A stretch of 64,000 nt of DNA. It comes from Modestobacter marinus (GTDB lineage Bacteria; Actinomycetota; Actinomycetes; Mycobacteriales; Geodermatophilaceae). The stretch spans positions 744,001-808,000 of the forward strand of contig NZ_JAAMPA010000002.1 of the NCBI RefSeq assembly GCF_011758655.1, written 5' to 3'. Position 1 is the stretch's first letter; each line of letters opens with the position of its first letter. Below are positions 1-7,328 of the stretch, piece by piece. Under the pieces are notes generated by a model. The model was not told the origin of the DNA. It searched no databases and saw only the letters and a list, made by a program, of their open reading frames with translations. Both the position numbers and the translations under genes were made by a program.

Positions 1-921
1 GGCGTCATCGCGGTCGGCTCGGTCACCTCGGTGGCGGTGCTGACCGCCGGGTTGTTCGTGATGGGCCTGTCCAACGGCGCCTGGGACGTCGGGATGAACG
101 TCCAGGGCGCGGTCGTCGAGCGGCACCTGCGCCGGGTGGTCATGTCCCGCTTCCACGCCGGCTTCAGCCTGGGCACCGTCGCCGGGGCGCTGCTGGGGAC
201 GGCGATGGTCGCCCTCGACGTGCCGGTGCCGGCCCACCTGGCCGGGGTGGCGGTGCTGGTCACGGTGGTCGTCCCGCTGACCACCCGCGGGTTCGTCCCC
301 GACGTCGACACCGACCCCGACGGCGTCCCGGTCGAGCGGGTCAGCGCACTGGCCTCCTGGCGCGAGCCGCGCACGCTGGTGATCGGGGTGGTCGTGCTGG
401 CCTTCTCCTTCGCCGAGGGCACCGCCAACGACTGGCTGGCGGTGGCGCTGATCGACGACCACGGGACGTCGGCGACGGCGGGCACGCTCGGCTTCGCGCT
501 GTTCCTCACCGCGATGACCCTGGCCCGCTGGTTCGGCGGCTCGCTGCTGGACCGGTACGGCCGGGTGCCGGTGATCCGGCTGCTGGCCGGCCTCGCCGTC
601 GTCGGCCTGCTGCTGTTCGTGTTCGGCCCGACCCCGGTCGCGTTCCTCGGTGCGCTGCTCTGGGGCGCCGGGGCCTCGCTCGGGTTCCCGACCGGCATGA
701 GCGCCGCCGCCGACGACCCGGCGAAGGCCGCCGCCCGGGTCAGCGTCGTCGCCTCGATCGGCTACTGCGCGTTCCTGGCCGGGCCGCCGCTGATCGGGCT
801 GCTCGGCCAGCAGGTCACCGTGCTGCGGGCACTGACCGTGGTCGCCGTCCTGCTGGGGGTCGCCGTCCTGGTGGCCGACTCGCTGCGGCCCCCGGCGGGC
901 ACCCCGGACGAGCAGGTGTGA
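1..921 (+). CDS. MFS transporter, 5' end outside window
   Basis: Major facilitator superfamily permease, truncated by the left window edge: the frame is open from base 1 and ends at TGA 919-921. An early visible segment, SNGAWDVGMNVQGA, is typical of YbjJ-like MFS exporters. Near the middle of the visible protein a second-half loop motif reads GGSLLDRYGR, and about eight hydrophobic helices can be counted. The substrate cannot be read from the sequence. The downstream gene malQ starts 57 bases later on the same strand. A GTG at 31 could be mistaken for the start, but no break in homology supports it. Family call is firm; specificity is unknown. Confidence 0.8.
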   Translation, partial: GVIAVGSVTSVAVLTAGLFVMGLSNGAWDVGMNVQGAVVERHLRRVVMSRFHAGFSLGTVAGALLGTAMVALDVPVPAHLAGVAVLVTVVVPLTTRGFVPDVDTDPDGVPVERVSALASWREPRTLVIGVVVLAFSFAEGTANDWLAVALIDDHGTSATAGTLGFALFLTAMTLARWFGGSLLDRYGRVPVIRLLAGLAVVGLLLFVFGPTPVAFLGALLWGAGASLGFPTGMSAAADDPAKAAARVSVVASIGYCAFLAGPPLIGLLGQQVTVLRALTVVAVLLGVAVLVADSLRPPAGTPDEQV

Positions 922-978
922 CCGCCTCCGCAGCCACCCCACTCGGCGGGGCCGAGCCGGACCGGTGAGGATCGGGGG

Positions 979-2907
979 GTGACGAGCACCGCCCCGAACC
1001 CCGTGACCGGCGCCCCGACGACGGACGCATGGGGCATCGACGCCAGCTGGCTCGACGCCCTCGACGAGGAACACACGGTCGCGCAGGCGACGATCGACCG
1101 GCTGCGGGAGGTGATCGGCACCCCGCCCGAGGACCTCCTCGACCGCGCGCCGATCGTCGCCCGCCCCGGGGACGCCCTGGAGGTGGACCTCGCCGACGTC
1201 GAGTGCGAGGACGGCCGGACCCGCCAGGTCGACGGCGAGCTGCCCGAGGACTTCCCGCTCGGCTACCACCGGCTGCGCACCCCCGACGGCCGCTCCCGGC
1301 GGCTGATCGTCTCCCCGGGCCGCTGCTGGCTGCCCGAGGGCTGGCGCGCCTGGGGCTGGGCGGTGCAGCTGTACGCCACCCGCGGCCGGGAGAGCTGGGG
1401 CATCGGCGACCTCGGCGACCTGCGGACCGTGCGGGAGTTCGCCCAGGCGCAGGGCGCGGGGTTCGTGCTGGTGAACCCGCTGCACGCGGTCGCCCCGACG
1501 CCGGCCCAGGAGGACAGCCCCTACCTGCCGGCCACCCGCCGGTTCCGCAACCCGGTCTACCTGCGGATCGCCGAGGTGCCCGGCGCCGACGCGGTGGACG
1601 TCGAGGCCGACGCCGGCCGGGCGCTCAACGACGGCGAGCTCATCGACCGCGACGCCGTCTGGGCGCTCAAGCGCCGGGTGCTCCAGCGGGTCTTCGACGC
1701 CGGGGTCGACGAGGGTCCCTTCCGCGACTGGTGGTGGCACGAGGGCCAGCCGCTGATGGACTGGGCGACCTGGTGCGCGATCGCCGACGAGCACGGCCCC
1801 GACTGGCACACCTGGCCCGAGCCGCTCCGCGACCCCCGGGGCTCGGGCGTGGCCGACTTCGTGACCGGCCACGACCGGGAGATCGCCTTCCACGCCTGGC
1901 TGCAGTGGCTGCTCGACGTCCAGCTGAAGGCGGCCACCGAGGGCACCACCGTGATCCAGGACCTGCCCATCGGGGTGGCCGGCGGCGGCGCGGACGCCTG
2001 GGCGTGGCAGGACGTGCTGGCCCAGGGCGTGAGCGTCGGCGCCCCGCCGGACGCGTTCAACAGCCAGGGCCAGGACTGGGGCTCCCCGCCGCTGGTGCCC
2101 TGGCGGCTGCAGGCAGCGGACTACGAGCCGTTCATCCAGTCGATCCGGGCCACCATGGCCGGCGCCGGCGGGCTGCGGGTCGACCACGTGATGGGCCTGT
2201 TCCGGCTGTGGTGGGTCCCGGCCGAGGGCGGTGCGGCCGAGGGCGCCTACGTCCGCTACCCGCACGAGGACCTGCTCGACATCGTCGCCCTGGAGAGCCA
2301 CCGGGCGCAGGCCATCGTCGTCGGCGAGGACCTGGGCACGGTCGAGGACGGCGTCCGGGAGGCGATGGCCGAGCACGGGATCCTGTCCTACCGGCTGCTG
2401 TGGTTCGAGGACGACGAGCCCGCGCAGTGGCCCGCCGAGGCGATGGCCGCGATCACCACCCACGACCTGCCGACGGTGGCCGGGCTGTGGACCGGCTCCG
2501 ACCTGGCCGAGCAGCGCGAGCGCGGGCTGGGCACCGAGGAGGAGCTGGAGCGCGGGCGCACGTCGCTGCTGGCGCACCTGGGCTCCGTCCCGGAGGGCGC
2601 GTCGCCGGCCGAGGCGGTGGAGGTCGCGCACCGCGAGCTGGCGACCGCGCCGTCCACCCTGCTGTCGGCGACGCTGGACGACGCGCTCGCCGAGGAGCGC
2701 CGGCCCAACATGCCCGGCGCGAACGAGCGGCCCAACTGGTGCCTGCCGCTGCCGGTGCCCACCGAGGAGCTGGCCGCGCACCCCGGCGTCCAGGCCGTCG
2801 CGGGCGTGCTGAGCGCGGGGCTGCACCCGGTCACCACCAAGGGCAAGGTCAAGAGCGGGAAGCGCAGCAAGAGCACCGGCCGGAGCACCCGCACCAAGCC
2901 CCGCTGA
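979..2907 (+). CDS. malQ: 4-alpha-glucanotransferase (amylomaltase)
   Basis: Glycoside hydrolase family 77 enzyme that transfers maltodextrin segments between alpha-1,4-glucans in cytoplasmic glycogen and maltose metabolism. The 642-residue protein shows the family hallmarks: GLRVDHVMGLF with the nucleophile Asp402, VVGEDLG with the acid/base Glu450, and TTHDLPT with Asp496, plus EDSPYLPATRRFRNP in the N-terminal half. Start is GTG 979 behind a purine-rich GTGAGG. After the catalytic domain the protein ends in a very basic Lys/Arg/Ser/Thr tail of about 20 residues, which is not part of the enzyme fold. Transcription ends at a perfect hairpin at 2951-2995. Confidence 0.93.
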   Translation: MTSTAPNPVTGAPTTDAWGIDASWLDALDEEHTVAQATIDRLREVIGTPPEDLLDRAPIVARPGDALEVDLADVECEDGRTRQVDGELPEDFPLGYHRLRTPDGRSRRLIVSPGRCWLPEGWRAWGWAVQLYATRGRESWGIGDLGDLRTVREFAQAQGAGFVLVNPLHAVAPTPAQEDSPYLPATRRFRNPVYLRIAEVPGADAVDVEADAGRALNDGELIDRDAVWALKRRVLQRVFDAGVDEGPFRDWWWHEGQPLMDWATWCAIADEHGPDWHTWPEPLRDPRGSGVADFVTGHDREIAFHAWLQWLLDVQLKAATEGTTVIQDLPIGVAGGGADAWAWQDVLAQGVSVGAPPDAFNSQGQDWGSPPLVPWRLQAADYEPFIQSIRATMAGAGGLRVDHVMGLFRLWWVPAEGGAAEGAYVRYPHEDLLDIVALESHRAQAIVVGEDLGTVEDGVREAMAEHGILSYRLLWFEDDEPAQWPAEAMAAITTHDLPTVAGLWTGSDLAEQRERGLGTEEELERGRTSLLAHLGSVPEGASPAEAVEVAHRELATAPSTLLSATLDDALAEERRPNMPGANERPNWCLPLPVPTEELAAHPGVQAVAGVLSAGLHPVTTKGKVKSGKRSKSTGRSTRTKPR

Positions 2908-2950
2908 GCCCCGCGGCCCGGCGGCCCGGTGGCCCGGCGGACGTCGAGAT

Positions 2951-2995
2951 CGGGCTGGTGGCTGCCTCGTGAAGGTCGAGGCAGCCACCAGCCCG
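2951..2995. terminator. Bidirectional hairpin between malQ and a convergent hydrolase gene
   Basis: Perfect 19-bp inverted repeat (2951-2969 against 2977-2995) with a 7-base loop, placed between the convergent stops of malQ (2907) and the hydrolase (3018). There is no T-run on either side, as is common for actinobacterial terminators. Confidence 0.8.
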
Positions 2996-3017
2996 TCGTC
3001 GGCGCCGGCGCGCGCGG

Positions 3018-3842
3018 TCAGCTCTGCAGGAACTCGAGCAGGTCGGCGTTGATCGTCTCTGCCTGGGTGGTCGGCATGCCGTGCGGGAAGCTCGCGTAGG
3101 TCTTCAGCGTGCCGTTCGGCAGCAGCTCGGCCGACAGCGGACCCGAGTCCGCGTACGGCACCACCTGGTCGTCGTCCCCGTGCATGACCAGCACCGGGAC
3201 CGTGATCTTCCGCAGGTCGTCGGTGAAGTCGGTCTGGGAGAAGGCGACGACGCCGTCGTGGTGGGCCTTGGCCCCGCCCATCATCCCCTGGCGCCACCAG
3301 TTCTGGATGACGGCCTCCTGGGGCTCCACGCCCGGTCGGTTGAAGCCGTAGAAGGCCGTCGCGGGCAGGTCGCGGTAGAAGTTCGACCGGTTGGTGGCCA
3401 CCTGCTCCTGGATGCCGTCGAAGACGCTCTTGGGCAGGCCGCCCGGGTTGGCCTCGGTCTGCACCATGATCGGCGGCACCGCGCTGATCAGCACCGCCTT
3501 GGCGACCCGGTCCTCGCCGTGCCGGGCCAGGTAGCGGACGACCTCGCCACCCCCGGTCGAGTGGCCCACGTGCACGGCGTCGTGCAGGTCCAGGTGCGCG
3601 GTGAGCGCGGCCAGGTCGTCGGCGTAGTGGTCCATGTCGTGCCCGTCGGCCACCTGGGTCGAGCGGCCGTGCCCCCGCCGGTCGTGGGCGATGACCCGGT
3701 ATCCGTGCGCCAGGAAGAACATCAGCTGGGCGTCCCAGTCGTCCGAGGACAGCGGCCAGCCGTGGCTGAACACGATCGGCTGTCCGCTGCCCCAGTCCTT
3801 GTAGAAGATCTCGACGCCGTCGGTGGTGGGCAGGACGGGCAT
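3018..3842 (-). CDS. Alpha/beta hydrolase, non-haem chloroperoxidase/arylesterase type
   Basis: A 274-residue serine hydrolase of the cofactor-free haloperoxidase/esterase group. The catalytic triad is visible: Ser95 in GHSTGGGE, Asp225 in HGDDDQVVP and His254 in SFPHGMP. The oxyanion region FSHGWP and the HDRRGHGRS strand are also present. No signal peptide, so it should be cytoplasmic. Start ATG 3842 has a good GAGGAG upstream. It is convergent with malQ and divergent from the AraC-type regulator at 4123, which may therefore control it (inference). The natural ester or perhydrolysis substrate cannot be deduced. Confidence 0.88.
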   Translation of the reverse strand: MPVLPTTDGVEIFYKDWGSGQPIVFSHGWPLSSDDWDAQLMFFLAHGYRVIAHDRRGHGRSTQVADGHDMDHYADDLAALTAHLDLHDAVHVGHSTGGGEVVRYLARHGEDRVAKAVLISAVPPIMVQTEANPGGLPKSVFDGIQEQVATNRSNFYRDLPATAFYGFNRPGVEPQEAVIQNWWRQGMMGGAKAHHDGVVAFSQTDFTDDLRKITVPVLVMHGDDDQVVPYADSGPLSAELLPNGTLKTYASFPHGMPTTQAETINADLLEFLQS

Positions 3843-4122
3843 GGCAGTGCTCCTCTTCTCGGGTCGGCTCTCCGTGCCGGCGGGCGGCGCTGCCGTGCCG
3901 GTGCTCTGCGGGGTGGGACGGCGGTGCCCGCACCCGGCGCACCGGACGCTAGGTGGGGCGCGGCCACGTCGGGTGTGCTCTGCCTGCCGGGTGCTGGCCC
4001 CTGCCTGCCGGGACCACCAGCTCGCCGCGCGGGACGGTCACCTCCGTGGCACTTCCCAGCGCGCGCCGGCGCGGCCACCATCAGGGCGGTCAGCGCGGGG
4101 TCCGGCAGCCTGGGGAGCGTTC

Positions 4123-5094
4123 GTGGTCACGTTGGTCGACACCGCGACGCTCCCTCCCTCGATGCGTCGCCCCGAGCAGGTGGCGGACCAGCTGACGGCG
4201 GCGATGGTGTCGCGGGTGCAGTTCAGCGACCCCGCGGCGCCGGTGCACGCCCGGCTGGACTCCTGGGACGTCGGCGGCGTGACGGTGCTGCGCGCCGCGC
4301 TGTCCGGCGACCTGACGCTGGCGCGTTCGGCCCGGCAGGCCCGGGCGGACCCCGCACCCGCCGTGTCCTTCGCCGTCCAGGAGAGCGGGACGGCGCGGCA
4401 CGAGCAGTTCCAGGCGCAGCGGCTGGTGCCCAGCGGCGCGCTCGCCCTGACCGAGGTCGGGTCGCCGTATGAGTTCCAGTGGACCGGCGGCGGTGCGTGC
4501 CGGGCGCTGCAGGTGCCGGTGAGCCGGCTCGGCCTGTCGGTCGACGCCGTCCGCCGCGCCGTCCCGGTGGCCCACCGGAGCCCGCTCTACGCCTTGGTGC
4601 ACGGTCACCTCGCGCAGGTGACCCGCGACGCGGCGCAGCTGTCCCGGGACCCGATGGCGCACGCGGTGGCCGCGGCGACGATCGACCTCACCCGGGCGCT
4701 CCTCGCCTCCGCGCTCTCCCCCGGGCCCGACCGCGACGACGCCCTGGCCCAGACCCTGGCGAGCCAGGTGCGCAGCTACGTCCGTCAGCACCTGACCGAC
4801 CCGGGGCTGGACGTCGAGACGATCGCCCGGGCGCACGCGGTCTCGGTACGGCAGCTCTACCGGTCGTGCGCGGCAGCGGGGTTCAGCCTCGAGCAGTGGG
4901 TCATCGGCCAGCGGCTGGAGGGTGCCCGCACCGAGCTGGCCGGTCCCGGCGGCTGTGACCGGTCGATCGCCGGGGTGGCCCGCCGGTGGGGCTTTCCCGA
5001 CCCCTCGCACTTCAGCCGCCGCTTCCGGGCCGCCTTCGGCACCACCCCTCGCGAGTGGCGAGACGCGGGGCGTGGCAAAGCGCGCGTCGAGTGA
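4123..5094 (+). CDS. AraC family transcriptional regulator
   Basis: DNA-binding regulator with an N-terminal ligand-type domain (about residues 1-200, AraC-binding-like) and a C-terminal double helix-turn-helix. The last 60 residues contain the AraC signature with SIAGVARRWGFPDPSHFSRR, FRAAFGTTPREWR at its end. The frame is open further upstream to 3823, but that part is low-complexity Arg/Gly/Ala; GTG 4123, preceded by GGGGAG at 4112-4117, gives a 323-residue protein of normal family length. The stop codon lies inside the arm of a terminator hairpin. It faces away from the hydrolase gene at 3842, its likeliest neighbour target. Inducer unknown. Confidence 0.85.
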   Translation: MVTLVDTATLPPSMRRPEQVADQLTAAMVSRVQFSDPAAPVHARLDSWDVGGVTVLRAALSGDLTLARSARQARADPAPAVSFAVQESGTARHEQFQAQRLVPSGALALTEVGSPYEFQWTGGGACRALQVPVSRLGLSVDAVRRAVPVAHRSPLYALVHGHLAQVTRDAAQLSRDPMAHAVAAATIDLTRALLASALSPGPDRDDALAQTLASQVRSYVRQHLTDPGLDVETIARAHAVSVRQLYRSCAAAGFSLEQWVIGQRLEGARTELAGPGGCDRSIAGVARRWGFPDPSHFSRRFRAAFGTTPREWRDAGRGKARVE

Positions 5095-5146
5095 CAGCTG
5101 AGCGGCCCGTCCCCACCCGCGACAGCCCGCTCAGCTGTCACTCGAC
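5086..5146 (+). terminator. Long hairpin overlapping the araC-type gene stop
   Basis: Perfect 20-bp arms (5086-5105 and 5127-5146) around a 21-base loop. The TGA stop at 5092-5094 of the AraC-type gene lies within the left arm, so terminating ribosomes would cover the stem. No T-run follows. Confidence 0.7.
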
Positions 5147-5166
5147 ACACGCCAGGGCGCACGACG

Positions 5167-5182
5167 TCGAACGTGTGTTCGA
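5167..5182 (+). promoter_or_regulatory. SOS box (LexA operator)
   Basis: TCGAACGTGTGTTCGA is a perfect match to the actinobacterial LexA site TCGAAC-N4-GTTCGA, and the dyad extends one more base each side. It ends 22 bases before the ATG at 5205, the position expected for a repressor covering the promoter or start of the downstream gene. Confidence 0.85.
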
Positions 5183-5204
5183 CCGGCGTGCGACGATCGT
5201 CGGC

Positions 5205-5660
5205 ATGGCCGGGGGCATGCAACGGGGGCGGCACGGCGGCTCCCTCGCCGACCGCGCCGCCCGGTCCGGGGTGCCGGCCTCACCCCCACCGGCCTCACCC
5301 CCACCGGCCTCACCCCCACCGGCCTCACCCCCACCGGCCTCACCCCCACCGGCCTCACCCCCACCGGCCTCGTCGGCATCGGCCGAACCAGCACCGCCCG
5401 CACCGGCGCCGGTTGCCCCCTCACCGACTGCTCAGGCAGCCGGGACGGCGGAGGTGCGACGACCTGCCGGGGCGGGGCACGGCCGGCACTGCTGGGTGCA
5501 CGACCCGCCCGACGCCCCGGGCACCTGGCCGGGGCTGCTCGTCGAGTGGCGGCAGCGGGCGGACGGCTGGCACGGCCGGGTCGCCTACACGGTGACCGGC
5601 ACGCACGGCCCGGTGCTCGTCGAGGCCTGGTTGCCCGCCGGGCAGCTGCAGCAGGGCTGA
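5205..5660 (+). CDS. Uncharacterised proline-repeat protein, predicted SOS-induced
   Basis: A 151-residue protein I do not recognise by name. Residues about 1-24 are Gly/Arg-rich. A proline-rich linker of tandem PPPAS pentapeptides follows, encoded by a 15-bp DNA repeat, then an Ala/Pro stretch. The C-terminal 60 residues form a compact Trp-rich domain (HCWVHDPPDAPG, then PGLLVEWRQR, GWHGRVAYTV and VLVEAWLPA). There is no signal peptide or membrane segment. A perfect LexA operator at 5167-5182 implies DNA-damage induction. ATG 5205 is chosen because it lies just after the SOS box; the longer open frame back to 4986 runs through the AraC gene. Role in DNA repair or mutagenesis is only an inference from regulation. 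Confidence 0.7.
   Translation: MAGGMQRGRHGGSLADRAARSGVPASPPPASPPPASPPPASPPPASPPPASPPPASSASAEPAPPAPAPVAPSPTAQAAGTAEVRRPAGAGHGRHCWVHDPPDAPGTWPGLLVEWRQRADGWHGRVAYTVTGTHGPVLVEAWLPAGQLQQG
5276..5371 (+). repeat. Six tandem 15-bp units encoding PPPAS
   Basis: GGCCTCACCCCCACC occurs six times in exact register from 5276, followed by a partial seventh unit. The unit is a multiple of three and codes for the proline-rich linker of the SOS-boxed protein. Exact identity of the units points to recent slippage expansion. Confidence 0.95.
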
Positions 5661-5709
5661 GGACCCACCGCCGTCGCTCCCCCGCCACCGCAGCCGCGGG
5701 GCCAGCGCC

Positions 5710-5736
5710 GGTTTGAGGAGACGCCGCCGCGGGATA
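5710..5736 (+). promoter_or_regulatory. Candidate SigB/SigF-type stress promoter
   Basis: GGTTT at 5710-5714 and GGGATA at 5731-5736, separated by 16 bases, resemble the actinobacterial general-stress promoter GGTTT-N15-17-GGGTAT with a swapped TA in the -10 box. It lies 68 bases upstream of the small acidic gene at 5804. Confidence 0.45.
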
Positions 5737-5803
5737 CCGGGGAGGGGACCCAGCACTGAGGACCAGGCCCGGAGCGACCGGGCCGACGAGAGCGGAGGAC
5801 GCG

Positions 5804-6007
5804 ATGACCAGCCCGCACGACGAGCCGACGCTCGACGACGTGATGACCCCCGAGGAGCCGGCCCCCCGGGACCGGACCGAGCACGCCAAGGACCCGCACC
5901 TGTCCGACGAGGTCCTCGAGCACCGCACCGAGCTGGAGCGCCAGGCGGTGCAGTCCGACGACGCTGACCCGGCCGGCGCCTACGAGCACGACGCCACCGA
6001 GGCCTGA
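5804..6007 (+). CDS. Small acidic protein of unknown function
   Basis: A 67-residue, strongly acidic, hydrophilic protein without hydrophobic segment or recognisable domain. It is supported as a real gene by a near-ideal Shine-Dalgarno sequence (GGAGG at 5794-5798, just ahead of ATG 5804), by a terminator hairpin directly behind the stop, and by a stress-type promoter candidate at 5710-5736. The composition, rich in Asp, Glu, His and Pro and predicted largely disordered, resembles small stress-induced proteins of soil actinobacteria, but no function can be assigned. Confidence 0.65.
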   Translation: MTSPHDEPTLDDVMTPEEPAPRDRTEHAKDPHLSDEVLEHRTELERQAVQSDDADPAGAYEHDATEA

Positions 6008-6019
6008 GCCGACCAGCTC

Positions 6020-6065
6020 TGACGAGGGCGGCGCACCGGGGATCCCCGGTGCGCCGCCCTCGTCA
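6020..6065. terminator. Perfect 46-bp palindromic terminator
   Basis: Every base from 6020 to 6042 pairs with 6043-6065, giving arms of 23 bp that close on a GATC centre. It sits between the convergent ends of the small acidic gene (6007) and the MFS gene (6072) and should stop transcription from both sides. Confidence 0.85.
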
Positions 6066-6071
6066 CGCCCG

Positions 6072-7283
6072 TCAGGGCTGCAGCGAGCGGGTGCGGCCGA
6101 GTGCGACGGTGAGCAGCAGGGCGGCGGTCGCGCACCCGCCGGCGAGCAGGGCGACCCCGGGCCAGCCGGCGTCCTGCCAGGCCCGGCCGGCCAGCGTGCC
6201 GCCCACGGACGAGCCGACGTAGTACCAGAACGAGTAGAGCGAGGCCGCCTGCCCGACCGGCCGCCCGCCGAGCTGCGCCCGCGCCGCCACCCAGCCACTG
6301 GCCACGCCGTGGGCGGCGAAGAACCCGACGGTCAGCACGCACAGCCCCAGGACGACGCACCACAGCGGCGTCGGCAGGGTCAGCGCGATCCCCACCGCCA
6401 TCAGCGCCACCGCCCCGGGGACCACCACCCGCCGGCCCATCCGGTCGGCCAGCCAGCCGGCGGTCGGGGAGCTCGCCGAGCCCAGCAGGTAGGCCAGGAA
6501 CACCAGCCCGGCCACCGCGGGCGTCAGCGAGTAGGGCGCGGACTCCAGCCGGAACGTGCCGGCGTTGTAGACGGCGACGAACCCGCCCATCAGCAGCGCG
6601 GCCAGCCCGTACAGCGCCAGCAGCGCCGGGTCGGTGAACGCCGAGCCGAGCTGGCGCAGCAGCCGGCCCTGCCGGGAGAGCGGGGTGAACCGGCGGGCCG
6701 GGGGCAGCAGCAGCCGGACGGCGACCGCGCAGGCGACGGCGACCACCGCCGCCCCGCCCAGCGCCGTCCGCCAGCCGCCCAGTTCGGTCAGCACGCCGGT
6801 GAGCAGCCGGCCGGACAGGCCACCGAGCGCGGTGCCGCTGACGTAGAGCCCGATGGCCCGCGAGCTCATCGCCGGGTGCAGCTCCTCCCGCAGGTAGGCC
6901 ACCGCCACGGCGGGCAGCCCGGCCAGCGCGAACCCCTGCAGGCCGCGGAGCACCAGCAGCGCCTCCCATCCCGGCGACAGTGCGATCAGCACGGCGAGCA
7001 GCGCGGCCGCGGCGAGGCTGGCGTGCAGGATGCCGGTGCGGCCGCGGCGGTCCGACAGCGGCCCGAGCACCAGCAGGCCGACGGCGAGCGCGGCGGTGCT
7101 GACCGAGATGACCAGCGTGGAGGCCGCCGGGGTCACCCCGAAGGAGCGACTGAACTCCGGCAGCAGGGCCTGCGGTGCGTAGAGGCTGACGAACACGGCG
7201 ATGCCGGCGAGGAAGACGGCGGTCACCGCCCGGCGGAAGCCGGCCTCACCGGCCCGGTGGCCCGGCCACTCCCCCGTCGTCAC
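6072..7283 (-). CDS. MFS transporter, YnfM-like
   Basis: Twelve-helix major facilitator permease of 403 residues, the full length for the family. The first intracellular loop shows the classic motif A form GPLSDRRGRTGIL, and a repeat-like ADRMGRR occurs in the second half. The N-terminal pattern (FVSLYAPQALLPEFSRSFGV) is typical of the YnfM/inner-membrane-transport group of putative exporters. The gene stands alone: it converges with the small acidic gene at its 3' end and is followed upstream by the Mur-ligase gene on the same strand. Substrate unknown; drug or metabolite efflux is the usual guess for this group. Confidence 0.82.
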   Translation of the reverse strand: MTTGEWPGHRAGEAGFRRAVTAVFLAGIAVFVSLYAPQALLPEFSRSFGVTPAASTLVISVSTAALAVGLLVLGPLSDRRGRTGILHASLAAAALLAVLIALSPGWEALLVLRGLQGFALAGLPAVAVAYLREELHPAMSSRAIGLYVSGTALGGLSGRLLTGVLTELGGWRTALGGAAVVAVACAVAVRLLLPPARRFTPLSRQGRLLRQLGSAFTDPALLALYGLAALLMGGFVAVYNAGTFRLESAPYSLTPAVAGLVFLAYLLGSASSPTAGWLADRMGRRVVVPGAVALMAVGIALTLPTPLWCVVLGLCVLTVGFFAAHGVASGWVAARAQLGGRPVGQAASLYSFWYYVGSSVGGTLAGRAWQDAGWPGVALLAGGCATAALLLTVALGRTRSLQP

Positions 7284-7328
7284 GCCCGGGAGCCTGCCCC
7301 TGTGGGGCGCGACACCTGAGGCGGGGTG

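Noticed and set aside
3823-4122. N-terminal extension of the AraC-type regulator (423-codon frame)
   Set aside because: The extension is Arg/Gly/Ala-rich without domain character; GTG 4123 has a ribosome site and gives normal length.
3081-4472. 463-codon plus-strand frame across the hydrolase gene
   Set aside because: Antisense to a complete alpha/beta hydrolase and running into the AraC-type gene in the wrong frame.
5276-5371. Possible short CRISPR-like array
   Set aside because: Units are 15 bp, contiguous, without spacers, and in frame as PPPAS codons; no cas genes are present.
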